DNA of 64,000 nt from NCBI GenBank assembly GCA_025331565.1, contig JAFREQ010000012.1, positions 7,740,501 to 7,804,500 of the forward strand. The letters are read 5' to 3'. Origin of the DNA: Holacanthus passer. Taxonomy: Eukaryota > Chordata > Actinopteri > Pomacanthidae. Shown here piece by piece: positions 34,570-48,815 of the stretch (positions are counted from its first letter, which is position 1; the number at the start of each line of letters is the position of its first letter). The notes under the pieces were generated by a model. That model ran no database searches and had not been told where the DNA came from. It saw nothing but the letters and a program-made list of their open reading frames with translations. Position numbers and translations under genes: made by a program.

Positions 34570-37500
34570 ATGGCCGCTCAGGTCGCTAGCGCCGCCACTC
34601 TCAACGCTAGCCCGCCTTCCGAACTCAAGAAGCCGGATCGAGACCACAAGGAGGAGTCGGTGCCGGGAGAGAAGCAGTCCGAGAAAAAGCAGGCGGGCTT
34701 GGACAGCGGGTCGCCGGGCCGGGGGGAGCTGCAGGACGGGGCCGACAGTGGAAATGCAGGGGGAGGAGGGGAACCTGAGATGAAGAACGGGAATGGGAAC
34801 CCACCCAGGGCTAACAATAATACCCAGAATGACTCTGTCGGACCGGAGGGGAACAACCATCCCGGCTTGGTGCACCACCACGGCCCCGCTTTCCCTCCAC
34901 CTTCGTACGGATACACTCAGCACTACGGTCGGGCCCCTTTTCATCAACATGGCGGACAACAAAGCCCTGGCATGGCAGCTGCTGCGGGTCCGGTCGTGCA
35001 GTCGAGCAACATGATGGACCCGTATCAGCCCAACTCCCACGACCATGGCTTTTCTAACCACCAGTTCAACAACTACAACCCCTTCCCGAACAGGACTCCC
35101 TACCCCGGCCAGGCGTACGCCATGAACTCCCCTCGCAGTAGCCAGGCGCCGACAGCTGGGGGGCAGCCAGCTAACGTGAAGCAGCCGCAGCAGCCGCCAG
35201 CGGGAGGACCCACGGCGATGGCTGGATCTTACAATAACCAGAGATATAACATTGGAAACCCTCAACCTACATCCACACCCACACTCAACAAGCTGCTGAC
35301 CTCCCCCAGCTCGACGCGGGCTTATCCGAACTACCCGTCCGGCGACTACAGCAGCCAGGACGGGGCTAGTAAGGGACCAGCAGACATGGGCAGCAGCGGG
35401 CTGTACGGAGGGAGCAACCCGGGCTGGCAACAAAGGAGCCATCTCCCATCGCCCATGAGCCCGGGAAGTGCCGGGCAGCCGCTCGTTAGAAACCAGGTAA
35501 CAGCCACATTATGACGGGAACACGATGTGGGCTTTAGCACGTCTCCTTCCCTCCTCCTAGCTAGTTCACAACGTAGCAGGCCAGCCATTGTCTGATACTA
35601 GTTCGCTCTAAAATGGCTGCCTCTCGTGTGTGTTTTTTTCCTTTTACACCAGACCGTTAAATACTTGTTGGTTTTAATACATCTACAAAGGCATGTAGCA
35701 GCAACAGAGGCCAGTTTGAAGGAGATATAAGTAGTTGAAACGATGTAAGGACGATGAGGGAGCAAGAAGGCCCGAGTTTGAAAAGGGGCGAAAATACTCC
35801 GCCAAGAGCGGCGGCTCATTTTTTCTCCGCTAGCTTTCCTACATGTGTTACACGTTAAATCTTCAGTGTATCCTGCTATAAATACGTTTAAACTGTACTT
35901 GTGTTGAAAAGCTAACGTGTTCTCATACATATTAGTTTGCAATAGTTGCTCATGCGCTCATGTTTTGCGTTGTTTTCTTTCCCGATAAGCTATAATTTTG
36001 TGGCTACGTCGGAAAGAATGTGTTTCATGCAGAATGAGCCTCTCGCTGTTGGTTAAATGTCTCATGTAGGCTCAGTTTAAATGACTTAAATGTCCTGCAA
36101 GATGCCAGGAAATGATGTTAATTATTACACTTCGATCACATGTTGATTAAATGAGTTTGCCTGTGCTTAAAAAGCGGCCGGTTTTCCCATGCGTGCCCGC
36201 CTGTAAACAGTCATATATGAGTGAGTGGCTGCAGATTGCAGTTTGCACTGGGATTTGAATTGTGGAGGTAAAATCCTGCTGTCAAAGCCAGGAGATAGTT
36301 GGTCTTCGGTTGACATGCTAGCTGAAATCTGATTGGCTCCTCATCCGCTGCTCATGGCCATTTATAATTACATGTGATGCAAGGCAACAGTTGCTGATAA
36401 GAGCACACAGCATTAAGTCATCATAGGGTCAGCAGAGGTATCGGTGCTGCACTCCTCTGCTCCACTTTTCACTTTCAACAAAACAACTGGGGCATGAAGG
36501 ATATGTGGTTTTATCATTTTTATTTTATCTTTTGGCAAATTTCCCACAATTAAAACAAAACTTTTTTCCCTCTACCATGCATGCATCTTGGTTTTAATAT
36601 TAGCATCAGAACCAGTCCTGTCACATACTTGGTTTGGCCAAAGTATGAATTCATATGACAACTGAAGTCTGCATTGTTTTTGACAGACACGCTGACAGGT
36701 GAAGCGCTGTTTTGTTTGTATCAAATCCAAATTTTAAAACCGCATAACAGCATTGCTACAGTTATTAAATGTTCTGTCATAATGACTCAAAGACCGCACC
36801 AGCTGTTCTGTTAGTTTTCTTTTCATTGATTTACATACCACCTTATTTGCTGCCCTCGATGTTCCTGAGATAAACAAATTATAGACTGATAGACACCTTT
36901 GTGTTTTCATATTGTAGCTTGCAACACCGTAGCTAAAGGCAAATTTGACCTGTGCCCGTGAGGATGTGCGTGTGTGCTTCTGCTGTGTCTGGCATGCCAC
37001 ACAAGTTTGACTGTGTGACTGCAAAGAATTCCCCCCAATCCTCCCCCCAAGCCAATCACAAGGCAGTCCACCATCTCTCACCAGCCAAGGGAGTTTCCTC
37101 TCTGCCTTATGCAGATTAGCCATGTGCTGCTCATATTTATTTCACTTCATTATCTTGATTCTGCAAAATGTCACGTAAGGCATTTTGCATACTATTTACT
37201 GAGGGCTGTTGTTAAGCTGAGGACGCTCTTCTCAGCAAAGTGGGAGCGCACATGTGGGAATTCACTTGCTGTAATGATAAAGGGGATACTTTAAAAGTAG
37301 ATGTTCTTTAGTTTAAATTATCATGAAATTCCAAACCTCATAGTGCCAAAAAGTTTTGTTGAGGGAATCATAAAAACATTAGACACTAGCATAGCACAAC
37401 AGCAGGTTGATGATTCAGACATAGTATCTAGTTTTTCCCTGAGAAAGAATGTTTATACTAACCATTGGTCTATAGACGGAGTACACTCTTGTGCATTTTT

Positions 37501-40500
37501 CACCCTCTCCAGCTGTTGTGAAAGTACTTCCTTCATTTCTGGTGTCATTCATCCAGAGCCAAACTGCCTTCTCTGGTGGAAAAAAGCTACTTGGACCAGA
37601 CTCAAAACAGGAGCACAGCTGGGATATGTTTAAGATTGGGCAGACTGCCCTCCATTCGAAAGTAGATATATATAGCTCTGTTGACTTCCGAAACTATGGC
37701 AAAGTGAGAAAAAAAACTCAGGGTAATGACCGTGGGAAATAAGGTGAAAAAAGCACAATTTTCTCATTCATTGAAGCTTGTTTTTACACTTTTAGTGCTG
37801 CGAAAGTTCCACACTGCAGCCAAGTATTTTATGGACTTTGAAGAGAACGCTGTAATGGCATAATTAAGTTGTTTTAAATTGAGGGGAGCTGCATGTAAGT
37901 TGTTGCACCTGCTAGATTTCTCCTGTTCTGCTTGCTTGTGGACTTAATTTATTTTCTCCTGTTCTTACCTTGTCCAGCCACCTGGTCCAATGGACCCAAT
38001 GGGGAAAATGAGAGGTCAACCGTATGGAGCAGGCAGTCCATACAGTCAGCAGTCGCAGCAGGGGCCTCCCACAGGTCCACAACAGGGGCCTGGTTACCCT
38101 GGCCCGGGTTATGGCCCTCCAGGTCCCCAGCGATATCCAGTGGGGATGCAAGGACGTACCCCTGGAGGCATGGGCGGCATGCCGTATGGCCCACAGGTAT
38201 TTCACTTCACTTATCTTATTCAAACATAAGTCCTCAGTGTCTTAATTTGATCTTTTCACAGTATCTGTGATTTCTTCAGTTGTGTTTGAAGTCATATTTG
38301 TTTGTGTATTCTGTTCTATTTAGATGGGATCTTATGGACAGCAGGGACCAGGAGGCTACAGCTCCCAGGGCCAGGCACCGTATTATGGCCAGCCTGGCCA
38401 GGCTCCTCATCCGAGCCAGCAGCAAACCCCCTACTCCCAGCCCCCGCAAGGACAACCGGGTGGCCAGACTTCCTACCCTGGGCAACCCCACCCTCCGCCA
38501 ACTTCTGGTACACACACCCAGGGAGGACCACCCTATCAGCAGCCCCACATGCCCCCACAGTCCCAGGGGCCACTGCCAGGTCCATCCCAAGGACCCCCAC
38601 AGTCTCAGCCACCTTATTCCCAAGCCTCAGCCCCACAGTCTGGCCAGTCTCTCTACGCTCAGCAGCAGGGTCCTCCCAGCCAGGGCCCGCAGCAGACAAG
38701 TTCCCAGGATACCCCTGGATCACAGGGCCAGTCCAACTACCCAGGATCCACACAGGGGCCTCAGCAGCCACCCTCGCAGCAACAGCAGGCACAGTCCCAG
38801 CCTCCACAGCAGCCACCAGGACACAGCCAGCACCCACAGGGCCAGCCTGCAGTGTACCCACAGAACCCTCAGCAGCAGCAGCAGCAGCAGCAAGCACAAC
38901 AGTCACCTTATCAGCGCTTTCCTCCTCCACCACAGCAGGTACTACCCTCAGTCTGGGATCATATTCATCACACTTCATTATCTTTCTCCCTCTGTGCTCA
39001 CAAACATGCTTTCCCGTAATGCTGGCAGTACACTTAAGCATGTGTTCTGATGTCTTTTTAGGAGGTATCCCAGGACTCATTTCAGTCCAATGCCCCTCCA
39101 TCCACTCAGCCTAAATCTGGCCCAGAGGACAGCCAAGGCCGCCCCTCCAGCCTTCCGGTCAGTTGTGCTTGTTATATCACTGCTGGAACATAAAAAGCAG
39201 TATTTTTGCTTTTCACCCTCATGTTTCAGGGCTAGTTTCCATTTGTGTCCTGTAGTTTCTGTTACACAGAACATATTCATTTTACTACTCATAAAATGAT
39301 AATGTGAGGCTCATTACATTTAAAATTCCCTTTGTGTTTCCTTAAATGTCAGGTATTAATGTGTTTTGAAGCTTTTGTTTTGTGGCTGTGCTCTCCATCC
39401 CTCTATGTTTTTAGGCTTTATGTGCAGCTGCATGTTAGTGTTTGTTGAGAGCCAGCCGTGTGGCTGATGCTTGAGGAAAAGGTGCTGTGTAAATGGGTAA
39501 ATCTGAGATGAATACAAGAGAGTTTGTTTGTGTATTGAAATCACATGGCGAAGCTGCTGCTACATGCTGACTCAGCTCGCATCCTACAAACCTTGGTAAC
39601 CATGGCAACCCCCCGGCACTAATACACACTCTTTTTTTTCTTTGAAAAAGATAAATAAGGACAAAGGCCTCTGGGTCTGTGTATGTGTGTGTGTAGTATT
39701 TGTACGTGTGCCACTTGTAACTAAACAACAGAGAGGGAATTGCAACATGATAACACTACAGCCAGTATATCAAATCACTATTAAAGTACTATTAAAACGT
39801 ATGATTAATCTATATGTAAATATAAAAAATAAAGCCTGTGACAAGATGCACGGGAGCTGATCCTTCTAAGGTCATGAGTCATCATTTTCCTTTCAATAGT
39901 TTTCTTGTATATACCACGTTTGTTGACTCTACCTCTGCTCCTCCTGTATGTGTTTCCAGGACCTGTCAGGGTCCATTGATGACCTGCCTACAGGGACAGA
40001 GGGTGCCCTGAGTCCCGGCGTGAGCACATCAGGTGTGTCGAGCAGCCAGGGCGAGCAGAGCAACCAGGCTCAGTCGCCCTTCTCTCCTCACACGTCTCCC
40101 CACCTGCCAGGCATCCGAGGGCCTTCACCATCCCCAGCTGGCTCCCCTGCCAGCGCCAGCACACCCCGCACAGGGCCGCTGTCACCTGCCAACATGCCAG
40201 GTAGGCTGATCCCTCACAGCCTGAAATGAAACGTGATCAGGAACATAATTCTGATTTGTGAGCTAGACATAATTTTAGCTAGACATTTATTTTTGGGTAG
40301 ATTTTGCGTTTCAAAGGAAAAATACACTTCATAAAAACAAAGCAATTTTTACTTGACTGATATTATCAAACTATTTAACCTTGATTTTCCTGATATATAC
40401 TTGCTGAGCCGATGGGTCCGACAGGGTTTAAGATCTTATATGTGGCAGTGAGAATGGTGGGAGGTTGACAAATTGGACAACAGACGAAAGTCTGAACAAA

Positions 40501-43500
40501 AAATTGACGCCAAATACTAACCCGTATTTTTCTCAGTCATGGCAGGATTTCTCAGTCATGGCAGCTGTATTATAACCCCAGTGGCTTGAAACTCTGTTCC
40601 TTTTTTGAGCTCACACTAACTTGATTCAAATATTGTTTAGGGACCCAGATGCCTCCCAGGCCATCGAGTGTGCAGTCAGATGGGAGTCTGCACCCTGCAA
40701 TGAGCCAGTCTCCTATGGCCCAGGACAGAGGTACTGCAGTCTAAACACAAAAAAAGTGTTCATCCTGATTAAGTGATTGTTGTAGCATCTGAGTCTAAGC
40801 ACAGCATCCCTCTCTTGCCCTCTTTCAGGGTTTATGCAGAGAAACCCTCAGATGCCCCCCTATGGCTCCCCCCAGTCAGCCTCTGCACTGTCGCCGCGTC
40901 AGTCCTCTGGGGGACAGATGCATCCTGGGATGGGTCCCTATCAGCAGAACAACTCCATGGGTGGATATGGACAGCAGGGAGGACAATATGGTCCCCAAGG
41001 TGTGTACTTTGATTTGTCTCTGTCAGGGTTTTACTTGAAGAGAGAGTCGAGCTTTATTTTGTCTTGAAATTCTATTGGAATGTTGTGAAAAGATCTATTG
41101 AAAATTAATTATTACTGTTTGTGGATTTATAAAGGTTTTCCACTTAATTTACTATCCATTTAAGAAGTTTCCACATCAAGCTTTCCCATTAGACAAACAT
41201 ATGGAATATATCTCCCTGCCTCATAAGAATACCATGCTACCGTTGGTCTGTCCCTCCCTCTGACTCTGTTGCAGCTATTTATAGCTGTGAAGCAGAGTCA
41301 GCTGACGTAGCAGAGCCTCCTGTCAGTAGAGCTGAGACTGTGACGAAGGCTTGTTGCTCAGGGTGCATAGCTCTCTCTGCTAGCACACTGTATGGAAAAA
41401 GTCAGCCTCACCACAGCTCTTTGGGACTCATAGCTTCAACAATCGACTTTGAATGTTGAACACAAATAAACTTCTGGGAGATTCAGCAGTGTCCCCCCCC
41501 CCCCCAACACCAGTAATCAGTTACAGCCAAGTGATTACTTCACCTGATTATTTTTTTTGTTGTAATGACATCCTTAGGTTATCCCCGGCAACCGGGCTAT
41601 GGCAACATGCCCAACGCAAACTACCCCGGGCCAGGCATGGGGCCAATGAACCCAATGGCAGGACAGGGTGGGGGACCGCCATATACTGGCATGCCTCCAG
41701 GAAGGATGCCTCCTAATCAAATGGGGGCACGTCCCTATGGCCCCAATATGGGTCCAAATATGGGCCCCAACATGGGTCCAAACATGCCTCCTAACATGGG
41801 CAACATGCCACCCCAGGTAGGCTCTGGAATGTGTCCTCCCCCAGGCATGAACAGAAAGCCCCAGGACCCTGCAGCCATGCAGCACCCTGCCACCAACTCC
41901 ATGCACAACAGGTTGGTTTATGTTGGACCCTCAAGTGTCTACCTTTATTTACCTTCACAGAACTTCTGTGTGATGCTTCAGTTGTGCTTAAATATGAGAC
42001 ATCTGTACCATGCTTTGTCACTTTTATGAATACCACATGCTCATATATTTTCTCCCCTGTCCAGGATGCCTGGTTACCCCAACATGTCTCCAGGCATGAT
42101 CAGCTCCGGCCCTCCCTATGGCCCTCCCATGAACAACATGCCTGGAATGATGAACACTCAAGGTGGATCACCTTATCCAATGGGGCCAAACATGGCCAAT
42201 AACTCAAGTGGTAGGTTATGCAGAAATGACTCCACCTAGATTTATTATCTTTTTAATGTGGCAGTTTCACAGCTAATTCCCTATCATTGTGTCTAGGTAT
42301 GGCCCCCAGCCCAGAGGTGAACAATAAGATGAATAACAAAGTAGATGGGAGTTTAACGCCCAAGCCGGAGCCCAAATCGAAGGTAACTGGACTACTACAT
42401 GTTGTGACAACAGTATTTCTAAAGGTCTGAACACCCCCAAATGTCTTCTGTTGATGTAGACTTTCCACTTTGTTTTAAAATTGGTTTCTCATTTCTCTTT
42501 TATAAAACAGAAGTCCAATTCTTCCACCACAACCAGTGAAAAAATAACACGCCTGTATGAGTTAGGACCAGAGCCGGACAGGAAGATGTGGGTGGACCGT
42601 TATTTGGCTTTCGTTGAAGAGAAAGCAATGGGCATGGCCCACCTGCCCGCTGTAGGACGCAAACCCCTTGACCTCTTCCGGCTGTATATGTCAGTTAAAG
42701 AGATCGGAGGCATGACGCAGGTTAATATGGCATTAATTAACAACAGTACAATGTCTAATGTACATGTATTGTTGGCCCCCTTATTGTAATCTCTATTCTA
42801 AATATGTCTATTTGTGTGTCTCCTAGGTGAATAAGAATAAGAAATGGCGTGATCTGGCCACTTCCCTAAATGTGGGTACGTCCAGCAGTGCTGCCAGTTC
42901 TTTGAAGAAACAGTATATCCAGTGTCTGTACGCCTTTGAGTGCAATATTGAGCGTGGTGAGGACCCTCCTCCTGAGATTTTTACAGACAACAAAAAGAAC
43001 CAAGCTGCTAAGGTCCAGCCCCCCTCTCCAGGTTAGAGCCATACTCCTGCCAAGTGAACACATGCAGTTCCAATTCAGTAACCCACATCCATGCACTTTA
43101 AATGCAACATAAATGCATAACTTGCTGTGTCTGAGTGTCATTAATGTCATGTCCATGACTTTCTGCTCTTCTCTTGTTTCGAACTGAAGCGTCCCTCTGC
43201 TCCACCGCTGGGTCAGGGTCTCTGCAGGGTCCTCAGACACCCCAGTCCACCAGCAGCTCCATGGCTGAGGGCGGAGACTTAAAACCTCCCACTCCAGCCT
43301 CCACTCCTCATACCCAGATGCCCCCCATGCCACCCGGGTCCAGGTGACTCTTTTTGAACATCTCTGATTTTACCATTTGATTTTAGTGTCTAAAATAAAT
43401 GTATTTACAAAAACTAATTTCTTTCTGCCCCCTTTTCTCTCTCTCCCGCTTATCTTCTAATTTCCCCTCCCCCCTCACCTCTGCTTCTCTGTAGGAGCAG

Positions 43501-43863
43501 TGTTAACCTGCAAGACCCCTTCTCTGAAGGAAATGACCCTGCTTTCCCCAGGAAGAACATGACGCCCAACTCTGCCTACCAGTCTGGCATGAATACTCCA
43601 GACATGCAAGGGCGCATGGGCACCTACGAGCCCAACAAGGACCCATTTGGTAACATGCGGAAAGGTGGGCACACTGAATGGAAAACAGCTGTATGAGTCA
43701 TGTTATCCTAGAAACTAAAGTACTTCTTTAATTATGTGTTCAGTTAATCAGTTCTAACTTTGCTTTCATTCTGAATTGCATTCCCAGTTGGGGAGCAGTT
43801 TCTACCTGCTAACCAGGGCCCTAACAGTGGAGTGGGTGAGCAACAGCAGCCGCAACCGCCACA

Positions 43864-43904
<41 letters not shown>

Positions 43905-46900
43905 CTCCATTCAACAGGGGACCGCCCGGGGCCATGGGCACAATGCCAATGGGGCCCAGACAACAGTATCCTTATGGACCAGGCTACGACAGGAGGTAAG
44001 CACCACTGAATGGAAGATACTGGAAGATGGAATACTGCTGATCATAACCAGCAGCTATTTTTGTGATTAGTCAAACCTCAGACTTCCTATGCAAGTCAGG
44101 TAAAGTATTTCTAATTAATAACTTTCAAGACTGAATTATATTCCATTTGATTGAACTTCAAGAAATGCTCAATTGGCTGGCATCTTACACATTTAACTCT
44201 GCTTTGAATTGATGATGTACTGCCAGGGATTGACATGGGTTTGTTGTGGAAAGACCCAAATAAAACTTGTAATTCAATGAACACATCTGGAAAAAGTGTT
44301 TTTTGAAAAGGAAGAAGTGGTTGGACTTTGGTACATGTGTCATGTTGCTGTCATGTCTCTGCACATACTGCCCTGCCCCCCCCGAGTCCACTTTAGTCAG
44401 TATTGTTTATGAAATATTTACCGTTCATCCTGTTTTTGTTCATTTTTTATTTCTTCATTATTCTTTATTCATTGACATGAGGCTACTGATATTTTGTCTT
44501 TGTGATAGAAGAGATACTGTGCACTGGAATTGTGCTGTGAAAAATATACAGAAATCACAAGTTGCACAATTAAACCTCTGAGTTTACATATAAAATGTTT
44601 AAGTGACTGATTTATTTTGGTTAGTTAGTAGAGAGATCTAAAAAGCTGTAGTAGTCAAAGGCTTAGGAGCCAGATAAGACAAATTGAACATCCAATTTTG
44701 GCAGATATTAAATTGCAACCAAAATATTCATGTTGAAGTTTTGATCATAAAATTTCTTATCGCATTGGGTTTTTTGGATGAGCTTTTGCATTATTTCTGT
44801 GTTGGTGTGTAGCAAAATATGGTAAAATATACCATGTGTATCGTTCTGCTTTCCCCAGATCGGAGCAAGGAATGGGCCCAGAGGGCAACATGGGATCCGG
44901 TGCTCCTCAGCCAAACCCTATGATGCCTGCCAACGCCGACACAGGGATGTATTCGCCAAATCGCTTCCCACCACAGCAGCCACGGTCAGTTCACATAGCG
45001 CTTACTTGCCAAGCTTCTTAGGTTTAAAGCTACTGTCAATAGAAAACTGTTCATTCTTCATATGAAACAAATATATTGCTTTTGTGAGTCTTAAAAGGCT
45101 TAAGAACCATATAAATGCAGGAATTGAATGCGGGTTCTTCAGTGTTACATGACAACCTGTTTCATCTGGTTGGACAGTGTAGTCACACACAGTATGATCT
45201 CACATTATTTTTATTACTCTAACAAATATTCATCTCTATATTTCATAATATTTCCTGTGTGTATGACTGCATATGTGCAACAATGGACAATGTCTTCATC
45301 CAGTGAGTGAGAGATGCATAATATTTTCATGGTCAAACTGACAAGGCATAATGTTTGCAGGCATGATTCCTATGGTAATCAGTATCCTGGACAGGGAACG
45401 CCCCCTACTGGCTCCTACCCAAATCAGCAGCCTGGAATGTACCCACAACAACAACAGGTCAGTGATCCATCTGCACTACGCTCATTCTGACTATTGTCAA
45501 TACACTGGAAACAAATAATGTCATATTTTATTGTTTTTTTTTTCTTCTTTAACCGAGTTATCGTATTTTAAATTTAGTATTTTGTTTTTTTTAGCAGGAA
45601 ACAGTTTTCTGAATCCATGTGTTCATGTTTACATTTCTACTGAAATTGTGTGAAATAATTGTCTCTCTGTACATTTTAATGTGTAGAGTTACAAGCGTCC
45701 TGTAGAAGGGGGCTACCCTCCATCAAAACGTCATGAGACAGAGTACAGCGGGCCCTTCCATGGTGGACAACAACAACAACCACCACCGCAGCAGCAACAA
45801 CAGCAAGGAGGTGCCTCTGCACCCTCTTCAGGACAGCAGGAGACGTACAATCAGTACAGCGGCAGTGGGCCCTACCCCGCCTCTGAACGCCGTCCACCTG
45901 GCCCAGGCAATCAGTTCCCCTTTCCCTTTGGTCGTGAACGAATGCAGGGGGCGACGGGGCCCAACGCTCAGCCCAACATGCCCCCTCAGATGATGCAGTC
46001 AGGCCCTGAGGGTCCTCAGGGAGGTATGTGGCAGGGACCGCGAGACATGAACTATCAGAACTACCCCAGCCGGCAGGGTGGACCTGGAGGCCCACCCCAG
46101 GGACCAGGTTACCCTGGCATGAACCGCTCAGAGGAGATGATGCCATCAGAACAGCGCATGAATCATGATGGCCAGTGGGGTGGTCAGATGGGCCCACGGC
46201 AGCCTCCTTATGGTCCAGCAGGACCTGGCCAACCTATGCCTCGTTCAGTACAGTCCAACTACCAGCCCCCTCAGGGTGTGCAGAACCACATTCCACAGGT
46301 GTCCAGCCCGGCATCCATGCCCCGCCCCATGGAGAGCAGGACATCACCTAGTAAATCTCCCTACATGCACGGAGTGATGAAGATGCAGAAGGCCGGCCCT
46401 CCAGTGCCTGCATCTCACATAGTGCCCCCTCCAGTGCAGTCGCCTCTAATAAGGCGAGACATGCCTTTTCCCCCGGGCTCTATAGAAGCTTCCCATCCTG
46501 TCCTGAAACCACGTCGGAGACTCACAGTGAAAGATATTGGTATGATTATAGTTTATTGATATCAAAAAACATCTTGTGATATTGACCTTCATTTTTTATT
46601 GACAGCACTGCCTGATGTTGCTTAGTTTACCTACATTATTCCAAGTTGCTATTTGATGAGTATTTGGTGCCAATTGTGCTTCTTGTCTTGACTTTTTAGG
46701 AACTCCAGAGGCCTGGAGAGTCATGATGTCACTAAAGTCTGGTTTGTTGGCTGAGAGTACGTGGGCCTTAGATACCATCAACATTCTCCTGTATGATGAC
46801 AGCAGTATTTCCACCTTTGATCTCAACACGGTGAGATTTAACATTGAGCCCTCAATGATGGTTTATAACATTACACTATGACTAGGTATCATGTCTAATA

Positions 46901-48815
46901 TTTTCTTGTAACATTTATGTTCTCTCTTCAGTTGCCTGGCCTACTAGAGTTGGTGGTTGAGTATTTCAGACGCTGCCTCATTGAAATCTTTGGTATTCTG
47001 CGGGAGTATGAGGTGGGAGACCCCGGCCAGAGGACACTACTTGATCCTGATGCCTTGAAACGAGACTGGGAAAGCACAGAAGAAGAGGAACCACGGGCTG
47101 AGGACATGGAACCAGAGGAAGACGATGACGAAGAAGAGGAGGAACGGGAAACGGAGGGGCCAGCTCATGTGAAAGAGGAGGAAGTGCAAGAGCAGTGCTC
47201 TGAGTTTCGGGGTCGAGATGAGAAGACAGAAGACGAGGAGAGGAAGAGCAAGGGTTCCTCATCTGAACAGACAGGCTCATTACAATCCTTGGCTGCCCAT
47301 GAGAGACCCAAACAAGCCAGCAAGTTTGATAAGTTTCCCCTAAAGGTGGTACGAAAGAAAGACCCATTTGTGGCTGGCCAGTCCAATAATCATGGCAAGA
47401 TGCAAGAGTTCGACAGTGGGTTGCTTCATTGGAGCGCTGGAGGGGGAGACTCAACAGAACACATCCAGACTCACTTTGAACCACGCAAAGACTTCTTGGA
47501 ACCACGAGCACGAATACCTCTGCCCCCAATCTTGCTGAGGCGACGAGTTCCAGAAGAAGAGATACAGGAGAATTGCTTGCTAACTGAGGAAGAAAAAAGG
47601 AAGCATCAGGATGAAGAAGAAAGGCCCAAAGAGACGCCTTCGTCAGAGAAAGCAGCAGTGTCAGAGAAGACCAGCCCCTCAGTCAACACTGAGGAGGAGA
47701 GGAAAACGGATTCTGAGACAAAGACAGTTGAGAAAGGTATTAAAAGTCACCAGGAGAATAATAGACCCATTATTTTCCCCGGCAGCATTTTAACCCAGAA
47801 GGCACAGCAGACTGGCACCATCCTGGAGGATGAGCCTCACAGTAAAGACGAGGGGCCGCTCATTGCACTGGCTAACTGGCAGGATTCTTTAGCCCGCCGC
47901 TGCATTTGTGTCTCCAATATTGTCCGCAGCCTCTCCTTTGTGCCAGGTAATGACCACGAGATGTCCAAACATCCAGGGCTGCTACTGCTACTGGGACGCC
48001 TGATCCTGCTCCACCACAGGCACCCTGAGCGCAAACAGGCTCCGCTCACCTATGAGAAAGATGAGGATTCAGACGAGGGAGTGGGCCAGAGGGATGAATG
48101 GTGGTGGGATTGCTTGGGGCTCCTGAGGGAGAACACGCTGGTCACTTTGGCGAACATCTCGGGCCAACTCGACCTCTCACTCTACCCCGAGAGCATCTGC
48201 TTGCCCCTTCTGGATGGTCTTCTCCACTGGGCTGTCTGCCCTTCAGCAGAGGCCCAGGACCCCTTCCCCACCCTGGGCCCCCACAGTGCATTGTCACCTC
48301 AGAGACTGGTCCTGGAGACGCTAAGCAAACTAAGCATCCAAGACAACAATGTGGACCTCATCTTGGCCACTCCGCCATTCAGTCGGTTGGAGAAGCTATA
48401 TGGAAACCTGGTGCGGCTAATTGGAGACAGGAAGATTGCAGTTTGCAGGGAGATGGCCGTGGTCCTACTGGCCAACTTGGCCCAGGGTGATACTATGGCA
48501 GCCCGAGCGATCGCTGTTCAGAAAGGCAGTGTGGGCAACTTGCTGGGCTTCCTAGAGGATAGTCTGGCTGCCACACAGCTTCAGCAGAGCCAGAGCTCTC
48601 TACTACACCTACAGGGGATGCACTTCGAGCCCACAAGCCCGGACATGATGCGGCGAGCTGCCCGGGCTCTGCACGCCTTAGCCAAGGTGGAGGAGAACCA
48701 CTCAGAGTTCACACTACACGAGTCCCGACTCCTCGACCTTTCAGTGTCTCCCCTCATGAACTCGCTGGTTTCTCATGTTATCTGTGATGTACTCTTTTTG
48801 ATTGGCCAGTCATGA
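34570..48815 (+). CDS. arid1a: arid1a, AT-rich interactive domain 1A (BAF250a), complete
   Basis: Twenty coding exons, as in human ARID1A: 34570-35496, 37978-38196, 38324-38938, 39062-39157, 39960-40200, 40641-40730, 40829-40999, 41578-41911, 42065-42210, 42297-42382, 42511-42720, 42827-43031, 43190-43343, 43495-43664, 43788-43995, 44859-44984, 45361-45457, 45687-46539, 46700-46830, 46932-48815. They total 6963 bases, 2320 aa (human 2285). It starts MAAQVASAATLN. The N-terminal half is low-complexity Gln/Pro/Gly/Ser. The ARID DNA-binding domain spans about residues 985-1090 across exons 11-12 (KMWVDRYLAFVEEKAMGM, GRKPLDLFRLY, VNKNKKWRDLATSLNVG, SSLKKQYIQCLYAFE). Poly-Gln tracts occur in exons 3, 15 and 18. 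The C-terminal BAF250_C armadillo-like region is in exon 20 (CVSNIVRSLSFVPGNDHEMS, ANISGQLDLS, LVLETLSKLSIQDNNVDLIL), ending VICDVLFLIGQS. It is the defining subunit of the canonical BAF SWI/SNF remodeller, in the nucleus. Synteny favours ARID1A over ARID1B. Confidence 0.97.
35497..37977 (+). other. arid1a: arid1a intron 1, no recognised feature
   Basis: An intron of about 2.5 kb between GTAACA and CTTGTCCAG. The first ~100 bases are still CpG-rich. I find no repeat, exon or RNA gene in it; open frames are short and without family resemblance. Confidence 0.6.
38865..38892 (+). repeat. arid1a: CAG trinucleotide run in arid1a exon 3
   Basis: A run of CAGCAGCAG units encodes a poly-Gln stretch of about nine residues in the N-terminal low-complexity region. 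Confidence 0.85.
43857..43905 (+). repeat. arid1a: CAG/CAA repeat in arid1a exon 15
   Basis: About 13-16 Gln codons, mostly CAG with CAA interruptions, form a poly-Gln tract after PQPP. The Cys-only minus-strand open frame here is its reverse translation, not a gene. The human protein has no Gln run at this exact place (it has SDPFMSSGQGP), so it looks lineage-specific. Confidence 0.85.

Noticed and set aside
34489..35442. 317-codon open frame on the minus strand opposite arid1a exon 1
   Set aside because: It is exactly antisense to the GC-rich, stop-poor exon 1, contains no domain, and the plus-strand protein is clearly conserved ARID1A.
38316..39101. 261-codon minus-strand frame and two other long plus-strand frames over arid1a exon 3
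   Set aside because: All are shadows of the Gln/Pro/Gly-rich exon 3, and they cross its splice donor.
43744..43941. Cysteine-rich minus-strand peptide
   Set aside because: It is the reverse complement of the CAG repeat in arid1a exon 15 (CTG/TGC read as Leu/Cys), not a gene.
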